Below are positions 55,912 through 64,000 of a stretch of DNA of 64,000 bases, in pieces (position 1 is the first letter of the stretch; the number at the start of each line of letters is the position of its first letter). Origin of the DNA: Azolla caroliniana (taxonomy: Eukaryota > Polypodiophyta); assembly GCA_043228905.1 (NCBI GenBank), contig JBHGNT010000003.1, positions 12,276,001-12,340,000 of the forward strand, in the 5' to 3' direction. The notes beneath the pieces are model-generated. The model worked only from the letters and a program-made list of their open reading frames with translations. It had not been told where the DNA came from and did not search any database. Position numbers and translations under genes: made by a program.

Positions 55912-56195
55912 ACTCCCCCATTTGCAGAAATCCAATTCTACATGTATACCATTGTCCTAATGGCTTCGGCCTAGTAGAATTTTGGGATATGCTTCTCCTC
56001 ATGCATTGCCCTGACTGCTTCTTCGATTGTCCGTCGTTCAGTTGCGGCATGCATCTTGTCAGAAAAGTACTCTTTCCCGCCATCGGACCTTAGGCACTTG
56101 ATCTTTTAGCATGTCTCCCGTTCGACAAGGCTTTTTTCTTCTCGATCTAGCACGCCCAAGTATGCAGAGTGTAGTCATCGATGAAGCTCACAAAG
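55912..56195 (-). pseudogene. Copia V integrase fragment
   Basis: The minus strand reads HFVSFIDDYTLHTWAC, IEKKKALS, SDGGKEYFSDKMHAAT, RTIEEAVRAMHEEKHIPKFY, AEAIRTMVYM and NWISANGG. This is a TNT-type copia integrase different from copia I-IV and VI. The region between the second Asp and the Glu is shortened. Copia IV lies on its left, and copia VI inserted at 56195 with CAAAG duplication; the gene continues at 61816. Confidence 0.8.
56191..56195. repeat. Left target-site duplication of copia VI (CAAAG)
   Basis: It is identical to 61811-61815. Confidence 0.9.
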
Positions 56196-56978
56196 TGTTA
56201 GGAAACATGTCCCTCCGGATGGGAAGTGAGAAGAACAGTACTGATGAGCAAAATAGGCCGAGGCAGAAACCGGATGTGGAAGACCCGGCTACGAAAGACC
56301 TGGTGAGAACCGGATGACAAGTACTCGGCAATGGAAGACCCGGTGAGAACCGGATGACCAGTACCCGGCAAGAGCCGGATGGTGAAGACCCGATGAGAAC
56401 CAGATGTGGTGTACCCGATTACGGACAGATGAGGAGTACCTGGCTACGGAGGACCCGCTGAGAACTGGATGAGGAGTACCCGGCAAAAGCCGGATGGTGA
56501 AGGCCCGGTGAGAAGTGCTCACCGGATGAAGGGACATATTTGTAAATATGTTTCTGAGAACCCATCAGGGCTAGATTTGTAAATAGCCGAAAAGTCATAT
56601 TAGTATAAATATGACTTAGGGCAAACCCTTGTTATGAGTGGTTGTCATTCTTGGTGGCACAAGACTAGAGAGCGCGTAACAATGTCCAGAGAGAGAGAGA
56701 GAGGAAGAGGTCGTTGCCTCTGTTGTAACCGCTGCCTGTGGCGAAGATCGTGAGCACGAGGTCATTGCCTCCGTGAGCTCATTGTTGTAATCATTGTGAT
56801 ATAGTGATAGTTAGCAGTCAGTGGACTGTCGTGGTTTTTCCCTCTTAGGGTTTTCCACGTTAAACATCCTGTGTACTCTTCTCTCCTTTGTGTCGTGCGT
56901 TCATTATCCGTTTTCTATGTTTGATCTTAGACTCGGTTGTGGCTGAGCGTTGTTCATCGGGAGCGTGTAGTTCGTGTC
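56196..56978 (+). repeat. 5' LTR of copia VI
   Basis: Begins TGTTAGGAAACATG and ends TTCGTGTCA. U3 holds a CCGG-rich minisatellite (about 56262-56520). TATA-like TATTAGTATAAATATGAC is near 56598-56615, an AG microsatellite near 56690, and GGTTTTTCCCTCTTAGGG near 56831-56850. Confidence 0.93.
56262..56520 (+). repeat. CCGG-rich tandem repeats in the U3 of copia VI
   Basis: Imperfect units of roughly 30-40 bp built from GACCCGGTGAGAACCGGATG and AGTACCCGGCAAGAGCC. The 3' LTR carries the same array at about 61115-61345 with local differences. Confidence 0.8.
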
Positions 56979-56982
56979 AAAG

Positions 56983-56994
56983 TGGTATCAGAGC
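56983..56994 (+). other. Primer-binding site of copia VI
   Basis: TGGTATCAGAGC, perfect, 4 nt inside the LTR. Confidence 0.95.
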
Positions 56995-57009
56995 AAAACG
57001 ACACAGAAA

Positions 57010-60000
57010 ATGGACGATTCGTTGGGAGGCATGTTCAAGCTCACCGCCTCCAACTATTCGGTGTGGAAGTCAAAGATGAGGGACATGCTCGTGGTTAAAG
57101 ATCTTTGGTGGCCGATTCAGTTTGGGGACAAGAGACCGGACAAAATCGACGCCACGATATGGGAGGTGATGCACATGAAGACAATGACGTACATACGTTG
57201 CTTCATCGACATGAGCCTATACAACAACTTCAATGAAGAGAGCAAGGCTCATGAGCTCTGGGAGAAGATCGACATTATGTTTCAAAACAAAAATGCTGTT
57301 AATCAGGTTTCGGTATTCCGGAAGCTAGTAAGACTCCGGTACCAAGATGACTCTAGCATGGCAGAGCACATGAATGCCTTCCAGGGGCTGATCCACCAGG
57401 AAACATCATTGGAAGTACCTCTTGCCGATGAGGTACTAGCACTACTCCTGCTCGATTCCCTCCCAGATAGCTGGGAGACGTTGGTTGTCACTTTGGGCAA
57501 CGCCGGGCCAAAAGCGAAACGGTTATCCCTAGCAAGAGTGAAGTCGAGCTTGCTAGATGAGGAGGCATGTCGGAAAGATAAGGATACGAGATCCGACTCC
57601 AAAGCGCTCCTTACCTAATCGGAATGCGGAAGACAAAGGAACCGTAGTCCCCAGAACTGGGAAAAGTCGGGGACGCGGTCAAAGTCAGGGGGGAAGCCTA
57701 CTTGCTTCTATTGCGGCAAGCCGGGACACTTCCAGAAGAACTGTCGGCATTTGCGAAAAGACAAGGAAACCAACGGTACCGATTCTAAGCGGACACCGGA
57801 CCAGAATGGTAAAGACCGGAGGGGGCTGGACCAGAAGGGAACGACGGCAATCGCGGCAAGTGAAGAAGAGTTGATGCTCATCACCGAGGAGAGTGAGCTA
57901 AACATTGCCGACAACGAGATAACCTTGGTGGTCGACTCCGGAGCATCGTTCCACCTTACCCCGGACTGGAAATGCTTCTCATCCTACTCAGTCGGTGATC
58001 ATGGCTGTGTTCGGATGGGGAATGAAGGTACATGCCGAATCGTCGGCATAGGAGACGTGTGGTTGACAACAGCAACCGGATGCAAGCTACTACTGAAGCA
58101 TGTCCGACACGTTCCGGAGGTTCGTCTGAACCCGGTATCAGCCGGTTGGCTAGATGATGAAGGCTACAAGGGTAGCATCCGGAATGGTGTTATGAAGTTC
58201 AGCAAAGGGAGCCCGATTGTGGCTCGAGCTCGGAAGGTAAACACGTTATACTTGATGAATGCCCGGTTATGTCCGGAGGAGGTGAATGTGGCATCCGAAA
58301 CTGCCGGTGAGCTATGGCACAAAAGACTGTGTCACATGAGCGAGAAGGGGATGAAGAGGCTTGCAGACAACAACCTCATTCCAGTGAAGAATATGCACTT
58401 GGAGAAGTGCACTAATTGTCTGGCCGGTAAGCAAAACCGGACCTCCTTCCGACCAAGGCCACCGATGAGACATAATGCACCACTGGAGTTGGTGCTTACT
58501 GATGTGTGTCAAGTGGACACAAAGTCACATGCAGGATCACAATACTTCGTGACGTTCATAGATGACCACAACCGGAAGCTGTGGCCCACACCGTTGAAGA
58601 CGAAGGATCAGGTGCTATCCGTCTTCAAAGAGCTCCATGTGAGAGTGGAAAGAGAAACCGGCCGAAAGCTGAAGGCGGTTCGAGCAGATAACGGAGGTGA
58701 ATACCGGGGGCAGTTCGAGGAGTACTGCCAAAGACGCCGGAACTAAACGGGTTGGCTGAGAGGATGAACCGGACCATAATGGAGAGGGTCCGGAGTATGC
58801 TGGTGCATGCAAAACTACCCAAGAAGTTTTGGGCTGAGGCACTGTCGACGACGACATATGTGATAAACAGATCACCCTCAGTACCCTTGGACGGAGACAC
58901 GCCATAGAGAGTATGGACCGGTAACGAAGTATCCTACCGGCATCTGAAGGTATTCGGGTGTCTTGCGTATGTGCGTGTAGTTAAGGACCGGAGAGGAAAA
59001 CTAGATCCGAAGACCCGACCATGCATATTCCTCGGCTACGGCGACGATGAGTTCGGCTACCGAGTGTGGGACCTGGTCGACAAGAAGGTATTCCGGAGTC
59101 GAGATATTATCTTCATGGAGGACAAGACGCTCGTCGACTAGGTGTCAGGGAAGAAGATAATGAACTCCGAGTCGACCAGTAAGGATCGATTCTACGATGA
59201 GCAGACCCAACTGGCAAAAGACCGGTTAACACTCGAGGAAACAGCCGGTTACGGTGAGGATACCGAACCAGCAGAAGAAGAAGTAGAGGAAGCTAGAACT
59301 GGAACCAGCCAAGACCCCGAATCGGATTCGGATGAAGATCAAATAGAGGAGCCGGTTGCCAAAAGCCAAAGACGGAGATATCCTCTAAGAGAGAGAAGGG
59401 CCCCCCAGAGATTTCCGGATGCAGAGCATGTGCTGCTAACCGATGAGGGAGAGCCGGAAAGCTTCGAAGAAGCAAAGGATGACACCCACAACCGTAAATG
59501 GTTAAGTGTCATGCAAGATGAGATGGATTCCCTGCATGAGAACCATACATATGAACTGGTGAAGTTGCCGAAAGGAAAGCGGGCACTCCGAAACAAGTGG
59601 GTGTACAAGTTGAAACCGGGAGATGCCGGCAAACCCCCAAGATACAAAGCCAGGATCGTGGTGAAGGGGTTCCAGTAGAAGAAGGGCGTGGACTTCGACG
59701 AGATATTTGCCCCGGTAGTAAAGATGACCTCCATCCGTACGGTGCTGAGTATAGCGGCAAGCATGGAGCTCGAGGTAGAGCAGCTGGACGTGAAGACGTC
59801 ATTCCTTCAGGGCGACCTCGAAGAGGAGATCTACATGCAGCAACCGGAAGGATTCATGGAGAAAGGGAAGGAGCACCTTGTATGCCGGTTGAAGAAGAGC
59901 CTGTACGGACTGAAGCAGGATCCCCAACAATGGTACCGGAAGTTCGACTCCTTCATAACCGATCAAGGGTACCACAAGACGCAGGCCAATCACTACGTGT

Positions 60001-61016
60001 TTGTGAAGAAGATCGAAGGAGGCGACTTCCTAATACTCCTTCTGTACGTGGACGACATGTTGATCGTTGGACGAGACCAAGCCAAAATACGGATGCTGAA
60101 GAAGGCTCTCAACCAAACCTTCACGATGAAAGACTTGGGTCCGGCAAGACAGATGCTGTGAATGCATATCATCCGGAACCGGCCAACGAAGCAACTGTGG
60201 CTGTCACAGGAGAAATACATGACAAAGGTGCTTCAGCGGTTCAACATGTCAGATGCGAAACCCGTCGGATCGACACTTCCAGCAAACTACAGGTTATCTG
60301 GTAAGCAAAGCCCGAAGACGAAAGCAGAGAAGGCTGATATGATGAAGGTTCCATATGCCTCTGCCGTCGGGAGCTTGATGTACGCAATGGTGTGTACCCG
60401 ACCGGATATAGGATACGCAGTCGGAGTGGTGAGCTGGTTTATGAGCAATCCCGGCAAGGAGCACTGGAACGCGGTCAAATGGATACTCCAGTACTTGAAG
60501 GGCACCTCAAATATGTGTCTCCAATTTGGCTCTGGTAAACCTCAACTTGACAGTTTTACCGATTCGGACATGTCGGCTGATGTGGATACCAGCCGGTCTA
60601 CATCCGGGTATGTAATGACATATGCAAGGGGAGCTATTTCGTGGCAGTCGAGGTTGGAGAAGACGGTTGTGTTGTCAACCACAGAGGCGGAGTACATGGC
60701 GGTTGTGGAAGCCGGCAAGAAAATATTATGGATGAAGGACTTCATCGGAGAGCTCAGTATCCAGCAAGATGAATACCGGCTCTATTGCGATAGTGCCATC
60801 CACCTTGCTAAGAATGCGGCCTACCATTCCCGGACGAAACATATCCAGCGCAGGTATCACTGGATCCGGGAAAGAGTAGATGATCAGAAGTTCGCGCTAA
60901 CGAAGATCCACACGATCGAGAACGGGTCAGATATGCTGACCAAAGTACTGGTAGCCGACAAGCTGGATGCATGTCGGAAGCGGATCGGACTAGTAAGACA
61001 TCCCATGCCGGAGTGA
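57010..61016 (+). pseudogene. Copia VI gag-pol polyprotein with about six lesions
   Basis: ATG 57010 begins MDDSLGGMFKLTASNYSVW. Gag ends at a TAA (57616) that lies before the zinc knuckle CFYCGKPGHFQKNC. Protease VVDSGASFHL is intact. Integrase has HKRLCHMSEKGM, CTNCLAGKQ, VRADNGGEY, then a loss of about 34 bp at 58732 that shifts the frame, then NGLAERMNRT. Further stops: TAG 58906 (CAG), TAG near 59140, TAG 59676 (CAG), TGA 60159. RT has FLQGDLEEEIYM and LLLYVDDMLIVG. RNase H has STSGYVMTYARG, VLSTTEAEYM and YHSRTKHIQRRYHW. It ends MPE at a TGA that touches the polypurine tract. Confidence 0.92.
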
Positions 61017-61026
61017 AGGGGGAGTT
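61016..61026 (+). other. Polypurine tract of copia VI
   Basis: AGGGGGAGTT between the polyprotein stop and the 3' LTR. Confidence 0.9.
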
Positions 61027-61810
61027 TGTTAGGAAACATGTTCCTCCGGATGGGAAGTGAGAAGATCAGTACTGATGAGCAAAATAGGCCGAGGCCGAAA
61101 CTGGATGTGGAAGACCCGGCTACGGAAGACCCAGTGAGAACCGGATGACAAGTACCCGGCAATGGAAGACCCGGTGAGAACCGGATGACCAGTACCCGGC
61201 AAGAGCCGGATGGTGAAGACCCGGTGAGAACCGAATGTGGTGTACCCGACAAGCGCCGGATGAGGAGTACCCGGCTACGGAGGACCTGGTGAGAATCGGA
61301 TGAGGAGTACCCGGCAAAAGCCAGATGGTGAAGGCCCGATGAGAAGTGCTCACCGGATGAAGGGACATATTTGTAAATATGTTTCTGAGAGTCCATCAGG
61401 GCTAGATTTGTAAATAGCCGAAAAGTCATATTAGTATAAATATGACTTAGGGCAAACCCTTGTTGTGAGTGGTTGTCATTCTTGTTGGCACAAGACTAGA
61501 GAGCGCGTAACAGTGTACAGAGAGAGAGAGAGAGGAAGAGGTCATTGCCTCTGTTGTAACCGCCGCCTGTGGCAAAGATCGTGAGCATGAGGTCGTTGCC
61601 TTCGTGAGATCACTGTTGTAATCATTGTGATATAGTGATAGTTAGCAGTCAGTGGACTGCCGTGGTTTTTCCCTCTCAGGGTTTTCCACGTTAAACATCA
61701 TGTGTACTCTTCTCTCCTTTGTGTCGTGCGTTCATTATCCGTTTTCTGTGTTTGATCTTAGACTCGGCTATGGCCGAGCGTTGTTCATCGGGAGCGTGTA
61801 GTTCCTGTCA
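61027..61810 (+). repeat. 3' LTR of copia VI
   Basis: 784 bp, ending TTCCTGTCA. Several substitutions against the 5' LTR, mainly in the CCGG-rich array. Confidence 0.93.
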
Positions 61811-61815
61811 CAAAG
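61811..61815. repeat. Right target-site duplication of copia VI (CAAAG)
   Basis: It is identical to 56191-56195. Confidence 0.9.
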
Positions 61816-63344
61816 TAACAACTTCCACCGATACGCACATTCTGCACCGGTTCCCATACATCCGAATGTATTTAATCAAGCTTGTTTTGGCTCCAATTTC
61901 TTTCATTTGGAAACCGAATTCGGTGATGCTTCTCTAACTGGCAGGCTTCATAGACTTGGCCCTTTCGGCAAGCTGAAAACGATGTTTTTCGTCTGCATAT
62001 CCCGAAGCCAAGGGAAGTTGATGTGGCCGAACCACTTGTGTCACAAGTCCATGTTCGATTCGACTTTTTCCCCCTTATCGAACATAGTGGTGCCGACGTC
62101 ATTTGTTTCGAGGATAAACATCCTCCCTTCTCGGAGCTTTTAAGAGATGATCTTGCCTTCTTCTTCGATGAAGCACCCGAGATGAGTAAATCTAACGTGC
62201 ATGACTTGGTCAACAATTCGTCCGATCAACACCAAGTTCTTGTTGATTGTCACCACATGCAAGACATTCCTCATAATTCGCTTCTGGCCGACCTGGCTCA
62301 GAGGGACATCTCCGATGTGTTCGATGGGGTGAGGGGTGTAAGCACCGGTTTCGACGACCCCCGGCTCCTCCGACATTTCCAGAAGTCGAGCACCACTCCT
62401 TGTTAATCGTCATGTGGTTTGATGCGCCTGAATCCACATACCACCCCTTATTCGACTTTGAGTTGTTCATCGCCATTGAGTTGGCTTTGTGGTTCACCAC
62501 CAAGGTTAGGCCCAATCCATTTCTGGCTCCTCCTGAGCCCTCGGCGTAGTGTGACCTTTGATGTCTCTCTGCATCCCCTCACCTCGATTCAGCTATGTCC
62601 GAAACGGCTCACTTTTTCCAGCACTTACTCTCTATGTGGCCCTTCCGGCCACAATACCAACAGTTTGACGTGGCTTTTTCTTGCCGACCTTCAGCATCGC
62701 CTTGACTCTCCCTAACCTTGGAGGGTCTGGAACTGTTGTCGCATTTTGATTATGCCTCAAGTTTTGCTCCTGTCGGCCACTTCCATAACGTGCCGACCTA
62801 CCTCTGTGTACAACATCTTGATGTTGGTGTGCGTACTCGTCGACACACCAGAGTGGTTTTATTCTACAAGCAACATTGATTGTAGCTCGAAAAACGAAGG
62901 TGTATTCTCCCTCGTGCAGACTACCACTCGGAGTGCTCTGAACTTTGACAGCAACCCTTGGAGGCAAACCTGCACCATTTCGTCATCCCCGACGTAGGCG
63001 AGGGAGTTAGAGATCTCCTTGAGCTTGGAGGTGTACTCAGCCACCAGCATGTCTCTTTGGTGGACGTTGGTCACCTCGTGTCTAAGCTGAAGCTTTTTAG
63101 GCAATGGTGCTCGCGGCGAAAATCTTCTTCAGATTTCCTCAAGCATCCTTGTGTGTAACTCAAAGCTTATCGCGAATGTAACTCAAAGCTTATCGCTCAC
63201 CAAGGATGCGAAGTAGTCGAGAACTCTGCTTGCCACCTATTCCCGGGCTGGGAAATCTCTGTGTGTCAACTCAGGTGCTACATCATTAGCAATTTAGGTC
63301 CTTCGACATAACTGTTGTAACTGTTCCCAAGCAGGTACTAGTCC
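61816..63344 (-). pseudogene. Copia V gag, protease and integrase start, decayed
   Basis: The minus strand from the right reads gag (EQLQQLCRRT, ASRVLDYFASLVSDKL, then QKLQLRHEVTNVHQRDML, VAEYTSKLKEISNSLAYVGD, CTRENTPSFFELQSMLLVE), a poorly preserved knuckle region, protease GWYVDSGASNHMT near 62430, then VVETGAYTPHPIEHIGDVPL, LVLIGRIVDQVMHVRFTHLG and integrase KGQVYEACQLEKHHRIRFPN. Many stops and frame changes. A 19-bp direct repeat (GTAACTCAAAGCTTATCGC) sits at about 63158-63200. This is a TNT-type copia. The N-terminal gag is missing, fused to the LTR remnant on the right. Confidence 0.82.
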
Positions 63345-63582
63345 ATCAATACTTGAATGCTCATAAATGAGCTTGATACTAATTCGGCCTATAATATTCC
63401 TATTTATTATAATAGGAATATAGGCCTTTGACGACCTTTTTTGGATTTCATCCGATTTGGCACATCCGAATCAAACTCTATTCGATTCGGCTCTTCGGTT
63501 TTTGGTTCTTCGCTCTCAAATCTCGGCTCTCGGCTCTCGGCTCTTTAGCCGAATCGGCCCAAGTTGAGCTTGTCTCTCAACA
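63345..63582 (-). repeat. Truncated LTR of copia V, same family as copia X
   Basis: The minus strand starts TGTTGAGAGACAAGCTCAAC and shares GGGCCGA.TCGGCT, AGAGCCGAGAG, GGATGAAATCC, ATTCCTAT..TAAATAGGAAT and CAAGTATTGATGG with the X LTR at 5501-10916. The X LTR continues into a TATA/R/U5 part, but here the sequence goes straight into gag, so the rest of the LTR and the gag start were deleted. It contains GCTCATAAATGAGC. Confidence 0.65.
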
Positions 63583-64000
63583 TCGATGTCGAATCTACAT
63601 TGCAAACCTTAGCGGCAAGAGCAAAGGATTCGACCGCCTTTTCGGCATTAGAATCAGAATCGGACAACGACAGAATGACGAGAGGAGTGCCAAGTCCAAT
63701 TATCTTTCTAGTCATGGCACAACGGAGGAGCCAAAAGAGGAGGTGTTAGAATCGAAAACGCTAGTAGATTCGGATATTAAGAAACCAACACCACCAGCGG
63801 GATCGGGGACAGAGATACCAACACCATCGGTAGCAGAAGAAATTCCGCCACAAACACCACTGCCCACGATACAACGTGTTGACGAAGAGGACACTATGCC
63901 ATTTCCTTACCCGAAATATAATGAAGAACCAAACGCAAAAGCCCATGTAAGAGAATTCCTAATGAAATGGAAAGTAAATCATGTCTCACAATGACTTTTA
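63583..64000 (+). pseudogene. Gypsy gag fragment of the A/B group, cut by the window end
   Basis: The + strand reads VESTLQTLAARAKDSTAFSA and LESESDNDR, like gypsy B gag (KTILQTLAGGDGDSEAFATL, EAESESDG). After a frame change come VDEEDTMPFPYPKYNEEPNA and REFLMKWKVNHVSQ, like B (LDDTMPYPYPKYQDEPDVEA). A TGA follows at 63992. The start is missing at the copia V LTR. It is opposite in orientation to gypsy A, B and C. Confidence 0.8.

Larger units (their letters stand above)
56196..61810 (+). mobile_element. Copia VI: complete Ty1/copia element, lightly decayed
   Basis: The 5615-bp + strand element has 783/784-bp LTRs, a perfect primer site, AGGGGGAGTT polypurine tract and perfect CAAAG duplications. 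Its polyprotein is close to copia II in sequence. About six inactivating changes are seen. Confidence 0.95.

Noticed and set aside
55912-55925. ACTCCCCCAT next to an LTR, which looks like a polypurine tract and would make 55392-55911 a 3' LTR
   Set aside because: It is in frame with copia V integrase (NWISANGG), and the LTR has a perfect primer site on its other side, so it is the 5' LTR of copia IV.
63345-63400. TAGTATCAAGCTCATTTATGAGC as a mutated initiator-Met primer site of copia V
   Set aside because: The homologous stretch in the X LTR lies inside the LTR with the TATA/R/U5 part beyond it, so the resemblance is probably accidental.

Overview
This 64 kb window is a block of nested LTR retrotransposons from a land-plant nuclear genome. 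I found no convincing host gene, rRNA, functional tRNA gene or CRISPR array. The evidence for a plant is the combination of Ty1/copia elements with initiator-Met primer sites (TGGTATCAGAGC), Ty3/gypsy elements, a chromodomain gypsy remnant, 5-bp target duplications and CCGG-rich LTRs. A non-seed plant is possible, because the gag at 4.3-5.5 kb and the gypsy pol resemble families I recall from bryophyte or fern sequence. That is memory, not a search, and I would not place the organism below land plants.

Layout. 1-1207: 3' end of a chromodomain gypsy with its LTR (+). 1.2-4.3 kb: old fragments (a tRNA-like SINE candidate, a copia LTR end, a gypsy LTR plus gag start, a copia RT piece, a decayed LTR). 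4.3-5.5 kb: decayed gag (+). 5501-11331: copia X, its LTR split by complete copia I (5709-10806). 11332-27164: gypsy C remnant, split by copia III (11852-26589), itself split by gypsy A1 (14148-23485). 27165-55911: copia IV, split by gypsy B (27285-52047), itself split by gypsy A2 (33089-47804), itself split by copia II (40042-45363). 55912-63582: copia V remnant, split by copia VI (56196-61810). 63583-64000: another gypsy gag (+).

Most boundaries are fixed by paired LTRs and 5-bp duplications: ATACA, ATTCA/G, CGATG, G/ACATT, GC/TGAG, ATATG, CAAAG. Copia II is youngest and nearly intact: about 3 differences between its 603-bp LTRs, and one amber codon in an otherwise open polyprotein.

The most notable biology is in gypsy families A, B and C (minus strand). 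After a single-frame gag-pol they carry a third sense gene, here called ORF3. It has a globular N-terminal domain (signature FGEYSxSxxAYxT), a Pro/Gln-rich linker, a long coiled coil and a conserved C-terminal module. In A and B a TATA box lies about 100-140 bp upstream of the first ORF3 ATG, so it may be transcribed on its own. These elements also lack an obvious polypurine tract at the 3' LTR. In its place is a primer-site-like motif in inverted orientation. Their damage is mostly CAG-to-TAG, CGA-to-TGA and TGG-to-TAG/TGA, as expected from deamination of methylated cytosine.
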